From JACJWR01 sp964547485 (GTDB lineage: Bacteria; Actinomycetota; Actinomycetes; S36-B12; UBA10799), in NCBI GenBank assembly GCA_964547485.1, contig CAZJNU010000006.1, positions 9,490-73,489 on the forward strand: a DNA stretch of 64,000 nucleotides, read 5' to 3'. Positions 1 through 8,797 of the stretch are shown here, piece by piece. The notes under the pieces are model-generated. The model was given only the letters and a program-made list of their open reading frames with translations. It was not told the DNA's origin and ran no database searches. Within the stretch, counting starts at the first letter, position 1; each line of letters begins with the position of its first letter. Made by a program: the position numbers and the translations under genes.

Positions 1-1
1 C

Positions 2-739
2 CTGCCATGCGGGTCGGCCAGCGCCACTCCGTCGGCGGCGTCCACGCTCACCACCTTGGGAACGGTCAGCGGAGTGAACATCGCCGCGACACTCGGCTCG
101 GTCGCCGCGCCCGGGTCGCTCACCCCGCCCCCGATCCGAGCCCATTCCGGTGCCTACACCTCCTCCGGCACCACGGTGTGCGCAGCCGCCACAACGACCG
201 GTTGCATGGTCGGTGACTCCGCCTCCAACACTGGCGCCGTCACCCTCGGTCAGCTTCCGCCAACCATGACGCGACCGGGTGGGTTCACGAACGCCGTCAA
301 CATATCTGCAGAAGCCCTCAGTTCGGCCGCCGAACGGGGTCCCGGATCTCCCGTTCCCGGCACGCCCGCCGCCACCCCGACCGCGACCGCGATGACCGTC
401 TGGAACGGCGCGGGCTACACGGTGCTGAGCACGGCGAACCTCGTCACTGGGGCCTCACTGACGATTCCTGCGACCAACGCGACCTCCGGCGGCGTCGTGT
501 TCCGCATCGTCACCGGCACGGTCACGGTGGGCCCTCGCGTTGGCACCGCAGACCCGTCGGGGGGGTCGCCTGTCTGCACAAGTGGTTGTGACGCGTCATC
601 CTCCACTACCGGCATCGCGGTCTCGATCACCTACGAGATCACTTCGGGCGGTCAGGTTGCCCAGTTCACTGTGGACTCCGTTTTCAGTGCCAGTGCGTCG
701 TCGGCAACGTACGTGACCGCGCCCACGCCGGGGAGTTGA
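2..739 (+). CDS. Ser/Thr/Ala-rich extracytoplasmic protein next to pilin-like genes, 3' part
   Basis: The frame is open from the window edge, so the start is missing and only about 245 C-terminal residues are seen. The protein is low in charge and rich in Ala, Thr, Ser, Gly and Val, with short Cys-spaced patches (CAAATTTGC and CTSGC) of the kind seen in exported proteins that form disulfides. I recognise no domain. The TGA stop lies one base before the GTG of the following prepilin-like gene, so the two are almost certainly co-translated, and a role as a pilin-like or pseudopilus-associated surface protein is inferred from that context only. An internal ATG at 56 exists, but the open frame upstream argues against it as the start. 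Confidence 0.6.
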   Translation: MPCGSASATPSAASTLTTLGTVSGVNIAATLGSVAAPGSLTPPPIRAHSGAYTSSGTTVCAAATTTGCMVGDSASNTGAVTLGQLPPTMTRPGGFTNAVNISAEALSSAAERGPGSPVPGTPAATPTATAMTVWNGAGYTVLSTANLVTGASLTIPATNATSGGVVFRIVTGTVTVGPRVGTADPSGGSPVCTSGCDASSSTTGIAVSITYEITSGGQVAQFTVDSVFSASASSATYVTAPTPGS

Positions 740-740
740 C

Positions 741-1343
741 GTGGACGCGCGCCGGAGCTCCGCTGACGACGGCACCAGCCTCATCGAGTTGATGACCGTC
801 ATCGTCATCGCCAGCATCGTCGGGGCGATGTCCGTCTGGGCCCTTTCCAGCGTCCTGCGGGTGCAGCGGACCATTGATTCCCGAGCCAATGCCCAGCAGC
901 AAATGCAGATAGCGGCCGATCAAATCGGCGCTCAAGTTCGAAATGCGAACATCCTGTACCCACCCACGGCGATCGTGGACGGCTGGGAGCTCGTGGTCTA
1001 CACCCCGATCGGAAACGTCCAGAAGTGCGTTCAGTGGGAGTACCTCAACACTGGTGAGTTGCGTACCCGGTCATGGCTGCCCAACTGGCGCAATACCGAC
1101 GACAGCGTCTCGAGTTGGCGCACGTCTGCCACGGGCCTGAGCAATCAAGACATCCCCCCTTCCCCAGGAGTGGCGCCATTCGAACTCGCGCCGTTCGATC
1201 CCTACGGTGATCGACTGCTCTACATCGACCTGCGCGCCGACGGCGGGGACGACTCCGCCTTGCAGGTGCGGACTGCGGCTGATGGGCGCAACGCCGACTT
1301 CAACTTCCCTGACACAATCTGTAACGATCGACCGCCGGAATGA
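741..1343 (+). CDS. prepilin-like protein with type IV N-methylation motif
   Basis: A 200-aa protein starting at GTG with a short basic leader followed by G11-TSLIELMTVIVIASIVG, a textbook type IV prepilin motif: cleavage would fall after Gly11, and Glu16 is the conserved Glu5 of the mature pilin. The next 20 or so residues are the hydrophobic helix that anchors the pilin and packs the fibre core. The globular C-terminus is unrecognised and contains two Cys. It sits one base after the preceding stop and is followed by a PilX-like gene, so the three look like minor pilin or pseudopilin subunits of one operon. No assembly ATPase, platform protein or peptidase is visible; they would lie upstream of the window. 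Confidence 0.75.
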   Translation: MDARRSSADDGTSLIELMTVIVIASIVGAMSVWALSSVLRVQRTIDSRANAQQQMQIAADQIGAQVRNANILYPPTAIVDGWELVVYTPIGNVQKCVQWEYLNTGELRTRSWLPNWRNTDDSVSSWRTSATGLSNQDIPPSPGVAPFELAPFDPYGDRLLYIDLRADGGDDSALQVRTAADGRNADFNFPDTICNDRPPE

Positions 1344-1353
1344 GGTGTCTCTG

Positions 1354-2871
1354 ATGTGGTTGGCGACCATTCAACGCTTCCGGGAGTCACATAGCTCGGA
1401 CGCCGGATTCATGCTGCCGATGGCGCTCTTTGTCACCTTGATCGCGGTGGCGGCCAGCACGCTGGTAGTGGGAATGGTGCTGTTCTCCATCGGCCAGACG
1501 CAGATCGGTGAGGCACGGGTGCAGGACAATGTGACCGCCGAGGCGGGGCTGGATGCCGCCCTCGCGGCGCTGGAACAATCCTCCGGCACGACCCCACCGT
1601 GTGGGTTCTCCGGGACGTCCAGCGCGACGAACGGGGCCACCTTCAACGTGACCATCGAGTACTTCGCCCAGACTCCCGCCCTGGACGGATCGGGCAACCC
1701 CATCCCGCTCACGTGCCCGTTGACGGTTAATCCGTACAACGCCATCATCACCTCGACTGGGCAGGCGACCGCGGCAGGACCGGCCGGATCGACGTCGACG
1801 CAGACGATGGAAGCCATGGTTCGGCTGCGGGCGGGAGTGGGCCCGGATCCATGGACGAACGGGTTCGCGGCGGCGGTGTCGGCTGGACGCGCGGTTACGC
1901 TGAACACGAACTGGATTGTCACGGGCGCTGGTGGCAACTTCTATGTGTTGGGCAACTTCCGCTGCAACCGGAACCTGGCGGTGCCCGGGAACCTCTACGC
2001 TTCGGGCACGCTGAGGTTTAGTGCCAACGCCAGCACCCAGTGCACCGTCCAAGGTGACATGTGGTCAGGGAGCACCATGACCAACGCTGACCCCTCAATC
2101 GTCACCGGCAATGTCAAAGTCAATGGCACTCTCAACGTCGCCTCCGCAGTGCTGACCGTGGGCGGTGACGCGAGCTACTTGACCCGAAGTGGTTCGGCGG
2201 CGAATCTCGACGTCCCGCCCGGGGGCGACCACGCCGGGGTGGTCGTCGGAGCCCCGCCGCTGCCGACGCAACCCAAGGTGGCCTACAACGCGGCGGATTG
2301 GACTGGGTGGAGCATCATCACTCCGGCGGCAGGCACGTTCCCGTGCTCCACAGCGGGCCCCTCAACACCTGCGTCGTGGAGTAGTCCCGCCGGGCAGACC
2401 GTCTACCGGTCCGTCTGCAACCCGGTGTGGGATGCATCAGGCAGCAACGTCACCTTGACCCTGAATGGCGACGTCACGATCATCCTCGGCAGTGCCAACA
2501 ACATCAATGTGGTCGACAACTTGATTGTCTCGTCGGGTGATGCGCTGCCCCACAAACTGCGCATCGTCGTGCCGTTTGCGACCCTGACTAGCCCTTGCGC
2601 CGGTACGCCGAGTAGGACCTTTCGTCTTCAGCGACAGCTCACTGTCAACTCACCTATTTCGGCACTTCTCTACACCTCGGGGAGATTTGACAATGCGGGG
2701 ACGTCCATTGTGCGGGGCCAAGTTTTCGCGTGCGGAATCAACTCCACCGGTACCGGCAACATGACACTGGACTACCAGACCGTCGGTATGCCAAGTTCCG
2801 CAAGTTCGGGTGGCGCCGGGACGGGGAATTACGAGGCGGACGTGCTGTATCGCCGCGACGTCGTGGGCTAG
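1354..2871 (+). CDS. PilX-like membrane-anchored surface protein
   Basis: A 505-aa protein. ATG 1354 is preferred because GAGG at 1342-1345 gives an 8-nt spacing; an in-frame GTG at 1345 and a longer frame to 1207 lie inside the upstream gene. The N-terminus has a class-III-like pilin signal (DAG18-FMLPMALFVTLIAVAAS) with one transmembrane helix but no Glu5, as in PilX-type minor pilins. The rest is a long Thr/Ser/Asn/Val-rich beta-type region (roughly residues 90-490) with scattered Cys, consistent with an exposed adhesin-like domain. It is third in a run of tightly spaced genes. The exact family of the large C-terminal part is not recognised. Confidence 0.65.
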   Translation: MWLATIQRFRESHSSDAGFMLPMALFVTLIAVAASTLVVGMVLFSIGQTQIGEARVQDNVTAEAGLDAALAALEQSSGTTPPCGFSGTSSATNGATFNVTIEYFAQTPALDGSGNPIPLTCPLTVNPYNAIITSTGQATAAGPAGSTSTQTMEAMVRLRAGVGPDPWTNGFAAAVSAGRAVTLNTNWIVTGAGGNFYVLGNFRCNRNLAVPGNLYASGTLRFSANASTQCTVQGDMWSGSTMTNADPSIVTGNVKVNGTLNVASAVLTVGGDASYLTRSGSAANLDVPPGGDHAGVVVGAPPLPTQPKVAYNAADWTGWSIITPAAGTFPCSTAGPSTPASWSSPAGQTVYRSVCNPVWDASGSNVTLTLNGDVTIILGSANNINVVDNLIVSSGDALPHKLRIVVPFATLTSPCAGTPSRTFRLQRQLTVNSPISALLYTSGRFDNAGTSIVRGQVFACGINSTGTGNMTLDYQTVGMPSSASSGGAGTGNYEADVLYRRDVVG

Positions 2872-2994
2872 GTGCTACTCCCGCGAGGCCGGATTCGTGG
2901 CGCCTCGTCCCACTGCGCGGCCACGCGGCCGCCCGAACGCAGGCTGGTCGGTCCGCTGGCGCCGTTGTCGGTCCGGCCGGCCTCACCCTCGTCC

Positions 2995-3062
2995 GGCGGA
3001 GGGTGCCGCGTTCGGTCCGGCGGGCCACGCAGCGTTCGGTCAGGCGGAGGGTGCCGCGTTCG
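2995..3062. repeat. 20-bp direct repeat, two copies 48 bp apart
   Basis: The 20-mer beginning GGCGGAGGGTGCCGCG occurs at 2995-3014 and again at 3043-3062, in the gap between the PilX-like gene and the end of the convergent AbiEi-like gene. Nothing else is recognised in the 195 bp between those two genes. Confidence 0.7.
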
Positions 3063-3066
3063 CAAG

Positions 3067-4044
3067 TCAGGGGCCCAGGCGACAGCCAGCGCCGCAGGCC
3101 TCTGGCGTGCCATGCCAGCCGCGCGCCACCAGGACGGCGGCGATCTCGGCGGCGCACTCACAAGCCCTCTCGTGGACGTCCTGCCACCCGTATCGCAACG
3201 GCACCCTGCCGGTCCGCGCAACAAAGTTGTCGCGGCGATTGTCGCGTAGCCGACCTGTTGGATCCGAGTGTCCCAGGCGACCATCGAACTCGATCACTAT
3301 CCCGAAAGGCTCCAGCACGCGATCGCGCAGCACAGTCGCGCCGTCTTGCGACTCCCGCACTTGGCCTCGTCCGGTGGGCAAGCCATGGGCACGGAGTACC
3401 AGACGCACGCCATCCACTTCAAGCGTGCTGGTGGCGCCTCCCCTGATCTCTGCGATCAGACTCGTGAGCAGCGCGCGGTGGCGACACGAACCGCGGGCGG
3501 CAATGGCGCGCTCAAACGAACGCAGTCGGAACCGTCGATGCTGGCCGACGCTCGTGACCGCGTCGATGACGTCCCGCTCGCCGTCGGTGTCAATGACCAT
3601 GTCCAAAAGTGCGTGCTCAAGCTCGACTGTGGGTGGGAATCCCCGCGGCGACCGTACCGGCCGCGGGGCCCAGTAGCGCTGGACGCGTAATTCTTCCGGA
3701 GGCTTGCGCAGTCTGCGGGCTCCTGGGATGGCGATCTCCACAGGCAGTTGTGGAGCCCTCAGGCCCCACGCCTGCAAAGCGGAGGCCCGGGTCAGGCGGG
3801 AGGCGTCGCCGGCGTACAGGTGGGCAGCCCACCACCAGGCTGCCATGTCGGGTTCACCGGTCACGGTGTTGTAGACACCGGGCAACAGCCTCGCCCATCG
3901 GCTGGCTGCGATCTGACCGCGGATTCTGCAGTCCGTCCACCCGATGCTGAGCAACTGCTGCCGACTCACCACTCCGCCCTGCGGCGCTGCCCGGCGTGCG
4001 ATGTCGGCATGTCTACTGCCGGCTGGGGGAGTTGTCGCTGTCAC
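3067..4044 (-). CDS. AbiEi-type winged-helix protein with DUF559-like nuclease fold
   Basis: A 325-aa protein starting at GTG. Residues about 15-95 read as the AbiEi_4 type N-terminal winged helix found in abortive-infection antitoxins and their orphan relatives (GVVSRQQLLSIGW ... RLLPGVYNTV). Residues about 235-310 contain the vsr/DUF559-like pattern VIEFDGRLGH ... RLRDNRRDNF ... LRYGW, which keeps the acidic and basic residues of PD-(D/E)XK-like proteins. Such orphans are common in actinobacteria and usually have no AbiEii toxin beside them, and none is seen here. A role in defence or as a DNA-binding regulator is only suggested by family. It converges on the pilin-like operon. Confidence 0.65.
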   Translation of the reverse strand: MTATTPPAGSRHADIARRAAPQGGVVSRQQLLSIGWTDCRIRGQIAASRWARLLPGVYNTVTGEPDMAAWWWAAHLYAGDASRLTRASALQAWGLRAPQLPVEIAIPGARRLRKPPEELRVQRYWAPRPVRSPRGFPPTVELEHALLDMVIDTDGERDVIDAVTSVGQHRRFRLRSFERAIAARGSCRHRALLTSLIAEIRGGATSTLEVDGVRLVLRAHGLPTGRGQVRESQDGATVLRDRVLEPFGIVIEFDGRLGHSDPTGRLRDNRRDNFVARTGRVPLRYGWQDVHERACECAAEIAAVLVARGWHGTPEACGAGCRLGP

Positions 4045-4093
4045 TGCTCAACCCTGGTGTGCGCGTTGGCCAGGTCCAAGGCCTGAGCCGCCG

Positions 4094-4186
4094 CCTGTGC
4101 GTAACCCGGCGCCTGCGGCGCCCCGCCACCTGCGGTGCCCAACAACCTGTGCGTAACCCGGCGCCCCACCACCTGCGGTGCCCAAC
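4094..4186. repeat. two-part direct repeat upstream of AbiEi-like gene
   Basis: CCTGTGCGTAACCCGGCGCC occurs at 4094-4113 and 4146-4165, and CCACCTGCGGTGCCCAAC at 4126-4143 and 4169-4186. The second unit has lost about 9 bp between its two halves. The repeat fills most of the gap between the AbiEi-like start and the tRNA. Confidence 0.8.
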
Positions 4187-4245
4187 CAGAGCGCACAGTT
4201 GGGACTCAGCGATGCGCTGAAGGCCGCGCATCGAAATGCAGAATG

Positions 4246-4319
4246 TGCCCCCGGTGGGATTCGAACCCACACTGGCGGGATTTTGAGACCCGTGACTCTG
4301 CCGGTTGGTCTACAGGGGC
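4246..4319 (-). tRNA. tRNA, apparent anticodon CAA (Leu), atypical class I shape
   Basis: On the minus strand a cloverleaf can be folded: acceptor GCCCCTG with CGGGGGC (all paired, one G-U), a 3-bp D stem GAC/GTC, anticodon stem CGGG/CCCG, T arm GTGGG-TTCGAAT-CCCAC, discriminator A, and no encoded CCA. The 7-nt loop CTCAAAA places CAA (4283-4285) as anticodon, reading Leu UUG. Two things are odd. There is a T-T mismatch closing the anticodon loop (31-39), and the variable loop is only 5 nt, whereas bacterial tRNA-Leu is normally class II with a long variable arm. The isotype is therefore uncertain, and a pseudo-tRNA is possible. Confidence 0.7.
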
Positions 4320-4587
4320 GCTAGACGGTCTAGTGTACCGGCGGGGCTTCACCGGTGAGGGACCCCTGCCGGTTGGCAACGGACGGTGCCCCCGGTGTCT
4401 ATCGCAGTCGCATGAAGTGTGCGCTCGTTTCGCGTCCAGCTGGCATCGTGAATCGCCATCCTTGAGGGCTACCCGCCGGTAACCGGAACCGGGCGTACCC
4501 CCTGGCGTACACCCGGTTCCGGTTACTGCTGAGTAACCACTGCATGGCACGCGTAAGCGCCGCCAGAGGGCGATGGAACACGCCGCC

Positions 4588-4713
4588 GGAACGCGATGGG
4601 AGGCCGCCAGAACGCGATGGGAGGCCGCCGGAACGCGATGGGAGGCCACCGGAGCGCGATGGGAGGCCACCGGAGCGCGATAGAACGCTGCCGGAACGCG
4701 ATGGGAGGCCACT
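4588..4713. repeat. 21-bp tandem repeat, six units
   Basis: Six consecutive 21-bp units beginning at 4588, 4609, 4630, 4651, 4672 and 4693, with the core ACGCGATGGGAGGCC; a degenerate unit precedes them from about 4565. Adjacent units differ at one to a few bases. Because 21 is a multiple of three the array stays open in several frames and creates spurious heptad-repeat reading frames. It ends about 75 bp before the pdtaR promoter. Confidence 0.9.
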
Positions 4714-4787
4714 GCGGGTGCATTCGCCGGGTCCTGCCGGATCGAATGCGGTTGGGCTGACCCCTCACAGTCGTGTCGTGGACCTCA

Positions 4788-4793
4788 TAGTCT
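4788..4793 (+). promoter_or_regulatory. -10 hexamer TAGTCT of pdtaR, leaderless geometry
   Basis: TAGTCT is followed by exactly 6 nt and then GTG 4800, placing the transcription start at or next to the start codon. Confidence 0.6.
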
Positions 4794-4799
4794 GGGGTC

Positions 4800-5477
4800 G
4801 TGCCAAACCAACCTTCCCGCCACGCCCAGCCAGGCCGCGCGGGTCCGGGGGCAGAGACGGCGGCAACCACAACACAGGCCGCCGGCCGGGGGTCGGGATC
4901 CGCACCGCGGGTGCGGGTGGTGGTGGCCGAGGATGAGGCGCTGATCAGGATGGACCTAGTCGAGATGCTCGCCGAGGAGGGCTACGAAGTCGTCGGTCAG
5001 GCGGCGACGGGGGAGGCAGCGGTGGCGTTGGTGGAGCGGCTGCGGCCCGACGTCGTGCTGCTCGACGTACGGATGCCCGTGATGGACGGAATCACCGCGG
5101 CCGAAGCCATCACCGCTCGACATGGGTGTGCGATCGTCATGCTGACCGCCTTCAGTGAACGCGAACTCGTGGAGCGCGCCGCGGAGGCGGGAGCGGCGGC
5201 GTACCTCGTGAAGCCAGTTTCGGCGGTGCACCTGATCCCGGCGATCGAGGTCGCGCGCGCGCGGCGGTCGGAGGCGGCTGCGCTCTCGGCTGAGGTAGAG
5301 ACGCTCGAGCTGCGCCTTGCGGCGCGGAAGGTCATCGAGCGGGCCAAGGGGATCCTCATGCGGGACTTTGGCCTCGACGAGGCTGGCGCGTTCGCGTGGT
5401 TGCGTCGGGAAGCGATGGACCGCCGAATGTCGATGGCCGACGTTGCAGAGGTTGTCACGCGAGACGACAACGCCTGA
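4800..5477 (+). CDS. pdtaR: ANTAR-domain response regulator, PdtaR type
   Basis: A 225-aa two-component regulator acting as an RNA-binding antiterminator. After a disordered Pro/Gly/Ala leader of about 35 residues comes a receiver domain with acidic pair E44/D45, phosphoacceptor Asp89 (VVLLDVRMP), Thr116 and Lys138 (YLVKPVS). A coiled linker leads to a C-terminal ANTAR domain (about 165-222) with the typical KVIERAKGILM and AFAWLRREAMDRRMSMADVA signature. PdtaR is normally phosphorylated by the histidine kinase PdtaS, which is not in the window. The GTG start at 4800 is chosen because of a leaderless -10 element; an internal GTG just before the receiver is less well supported. The link to the liv genes downstream is by position only. 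Confidence 0.9.
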   Translation: MPNQPSRHAQPGRAGPGAETAATTTQAAGRGSGSAPRVRVVVAEDEALIRMDLVEMLAEEGYEVVGQAATGEAAVALVERLRPDVVLLDVRMPVMDGITAAEAITARHGCAIVMLTAFSERELVERAAEAGAAAYLVKPVSAVHLIPAIEVARARRSEAAALSAEVETLELRLAARKVIERAKGILMRDFGLDEAGAFAWLRREAMDRRMSMADVAEVVTRDDNA

Positions 5478-5604
5478 TTGGCCGTCGCTGCGGGCGAGCC
5501 CAAACGTGACACGCCGGTGAACATGCGGCAAATACTCCCGAGGTCCACTATTTTCAAGCAGAACCGCTGAAGCGTCGGCGGAACCCCCTACGAAGGAGTC
5601 GCAC

Positions 5605-6915
<1,311 letters not shown>

Positions 6916-6925
6916 TCCGTTCTGG

Positions 6926-6964
6926 TCGAAGGTCCCGAGCCCCAGGTGGGTTCGGGACCTTCGA
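6926..6964 (+). terminator. hairpin terminator after livK
   Basis: A perfect 13-bp inverted repeat (TCGAAGGTCCCGA / TCGGGACCTTCGA) with a 13-nt loop begins 10 nt after the livK stop codon. There is no T-run, as is usual for actinobacterial terminators. Confidence 0.75.
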
Positions 6965-7045
6965 CGTTGCCGCGGGTTACGCGGCGCGAACTCGCCACCG
7001 GCGACCGTCTGCGGAAAGTTCCGCCGACGCCGGTCCCGAGGGCAG

Positions 7046-7051
7046 TAGCGT
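7046..7051 (+). promoter_or_regulatory. -10 hexamer TAGCGT of aquaporin gene, leaderless geometry
   Basis: TAGCGT, then 6 nt, then ATG 7058. Confidence 0.55.
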
Positions 7052-7057
7052 GGCGCC

Positions 7058-8095
7058 ATGAGTGATGATTCCACAGCCACTGACGAGGTCACGTCTCCAA
7101 CCGGCGCCCGCCGTGACGGTCTGCGCGAGGCTTCCAGCGCCGCGGACGCTCGCCGGAGATTGGTGCTGACCGAGGGCGACGCGGTTGCCCGCGCAACGGG
7201 ATACCCGGGGCGTTACCTGCGGGAGCGACTGGAATTCGCGGATCCCAAATTCGAATACCGGCGACTCTTCTCGGAGTTCTACGGCACCTTCCTGCTTGTT
7301 TTGGTGGCCGTCGGTGGTGGAATGGTGAACGCCAAGTTTGGCGGCAGCGTGATACCGCTGGCCGTCGCCGTCACGGCCCCTGCGTTGATGGTCGGAGCGA
7401 TCATCCTGTTCATGGGATCGGTGTCAGGCGCTCACCTGAATCCGGGTGTCAGCCTGGCATTTGCGATGCGAGGCGACTTCCCCTGGGCTCGCGTGCCGGG
7501 GTACATCATCGTGCAGTTCCTTGGGGCGATGGCCGCGACCGGCCTGCTCATCCTGCTGATCGGGAAGCAGGGGGCGGCTGGGCTCACACTGCCGGGCCCG
7601 GGCATCTCACCGACGACCGCCATGCTGTGGGAAGCCCTGCTGACCTGCGGGTTGGTCAGTGTCATCCTCGGCTCGTCGTCGGGCGCGCAGAGCGTGGGTC
7701 CGCTGGCGGCCATCGCGGTGGTCAGCTACATCGCCCTCGCGGGGATGTGGGGAGCGCCGGTGTCGGGTGCGTCGATGAATGGGGCGCGCTCGCTGGGTCC
7801 GGCGATTGTGTTGGGCAACTTCACAGCATGGTGGGCCTACCTGTTGGGGCCACTGCTGGGGGCGCTAATTGCCGTCGGGATCGCGTATATCCTGCGGGGC
7901 CGCGGCGGCGGCTACTACGGCAAGAAGGCGGCTGAGGGGTCGTTAGGCTGGCTCTGGCAACCCGGTCCGATGGCGGCCAAGCACGGCCAGAGCCAGCGGC
8001 CGGTGGCCGCGGCATCGGCACCGGGGGCTGCCGCGACGCCCTCGGCGGCCGAACAGGCGGCGTCGCAAGCGCCAACGACGTCTGCGTCTGACTAG
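7058..8095 (+). CDS. MIP-family aquaporin/glycerol channel with altered NPA motifs
   Basis: A 345-aa channel of the major intrinsic protein family with six predicted transmembrane segments and two half-helix loops. The loops read SGAHLN128-P-G and SGASMN241-G-A-R244. The canonical NPA motifs are therefore NPG and NGA, while the selectivity-filter Arg after the second motif is kept. An unusual charged N-terminal extension of about 70 residues precedes the first helix, and the C-terminus is a Pro/Ala-rich tail. It probably conducts water or a small neutral solute; the altered motifs make the substrate uncertain. It is transcribed from its own leaderless promoter after the livK terminator. Confidence 0.85.
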   Translation: MSDDSTATDEVTSPTGARRDGLREASSAADARRRLVLTEGDAVARATGYPGRYLRERLEFADPKFEYRRLFSEFYGTFLLVLVAVGGGMVNAKFGGSVIPLAVAVTAPALMVGAIILFMGSVSGAHLNPGVSLAFAMRGDFPWARVPGYIIVQFLGAMAATGLLILLIGKQGAAGLTLPGPGISPTTAMLWEALLTCGLVSVILGSSSGAQSVGPLAAIAVVSYIALAGMWGAPVSGASMNGARSLGPAIVLGNFTAWWAYLLGPLLGALIAVGIAYILRGRGGGYYGKKAAEGSLGWLWQPGPMAAKHGQSQRPVAAASAPGAAATPSAAEQAASQAPTTSASD

Positions 8096-8169
8096 ACGCA
8101 TCGTGGGGAGGGACAGCCCCGCGTCGGCCGCCCTGATCTCACCCCTCCAGTGATCCGGCTATACCGAGT

Positions 8170-8175
8170 TAAACT
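8170..8175 (+). promoter_or_regulatory. -10 hexamer TAAACT of the MazE-MazF fusion gene, leaderless geometry
   Basis: TAAACT, then 6 nt, then GTG 8182. The promoter of this decayed module still looks intact. Confidence 0.6.
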
Positions 8176-8181
8176 CGTCCC

Positions 8182-8514
8182 GTGAAGGCAGCGATTTCGG
8201 TGCCGGACGCCACTCTTGAACGTGCTGAACAGAAGGCGCACGACTTGGGCTGGACCCGATCTGAGTTCTACTCGACCGCGGCCGAGCGGTTCATCGATCA
8301 GATCGAACGGGAAGACCTAGCAGTCGACAGCGATGCGGCCGTAGACAATGTCCTTCTTCCCAAGGAAACTGCGGGCCTGCCCGCTGATTCCGTCGTCAAC
8401 GTCACCGCGATCGTCACGCTCGACAAAGCGGACTGCAGGCAAGTCGCCGGCACCGTGCCTGCGCATCTGATGAGCACTGTCGATGAGGGCTTGCGATCCG
8501 TGATGGGCCTTTGA
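8182..8514 (+). CDS. MazE-type antitoxin fused in frame to the C-terminal part of MazF toxin
   Basis: A 110-aa protein. Residues 1 to about 50 read as the ribbon-helix-helix antitoxin of mycobacterial-type MazEF modules (MKAAISVPDATLERAEQKAHDLGWTRSEF cut here by eye into a beta strand and two helices). From about residue 56 the sequence switches to a MazF C-terminus (NVLLPKETAGLP, then DSVVNVTAIVTLDKADC ... LMSTVDEGLRSVMGL). The simplest explanation is one in-frame deletion that removed the end of mazE and the first half of mazF, which would destroy the RNase active site but keep the DNA-binding part. It may still be expressed and could act as an orphan repressor or antitoxin. Confidence 0.75.
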   Translation: MKAAISVPDATLERAEQKAHDLGWTRSEFYSTAAERFIDQIEREDLAVDSDAAVDNVLLPKETAGLPADSVVNVTAIVTLDKADCRQVAGTVPAHLMSTVDEGLRSVMGL

Positions 8515-8533
8515 CACCTGCTCGCACCTCGTG

Positions 8534-8797
8534 CTACTCGTAGTGGTAGCGCAGCGCAGCTATGTCGAGGTCGTCGCCATGGACCAGATAGACCATCCGG
8601 TGCTCATCTGTGATCCGCCGAGACCAAGCCCCCGCCAGGGTGAACCGGAGCGGCTCTGGCTTCCCGATACCTTCGAACGGATCGCGCCGAGCGGCTTCGA
8701 TGAGTCGGTTGATCCGCTTCAACACGGCGCGGTCTTCCCGCTGCCACCACAGGTAGTCATCCCATGCTTGGTCCGAGAAGATCAGTCGACTGGCCAT
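8534..8797 (-). CDS. yoeB: YoeB/Txe-family mRNA interferase toxin
   Basis: An 87-aa toxin of the RelE fold, matching YoeB in length and layout: WDDYLWWQREDRAVLKRINRLIEAARRDPF at the N-terminus cut here by eye as two helices, then GIGKPEPLRF ... WSRRITDEHRMVYLV and a terminal His-Tyr-His, which carry the Glu, Arg and His residues used in ribosome-dependent mRNA cleavage. Its start overlaps the end of the YefM-like antitoxin by 16 nt, the usual antitoxin-first order. It should be active, since nothing in the frame is broken. It converges on the MazE-MazF fusion gene with a short gap. Confidence 0.93.
   Translation of the reverse strand: MASRLIFSDQAWDDYLWWQREDRAVLKRINRLIEAARRDPFEGIGKPEPLRFTLAGAWSRRITDEHRMVYLVHGDDLDIAALRYHYE

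Noticed and set aside
2810..3676. 288-aa plus-strand frame with EGAAF repeats
   Set aside because: It starts inside the PilX-like gene and is antisense to the AbiEi-like gene; the repeats reflect the 20-bp DNA repeat.
4588..4713. CRISPR array
   Set aside because: Units are contiguous with no spacers, and no cas genes are present.
4544..4936. Open frame with RPPERDG heptad repeats over the 21-bp array
   Set aside because: It arises because 21 is divisible by three; several frames are open there, and the frame runs into the pdtaR promoter with no family match.
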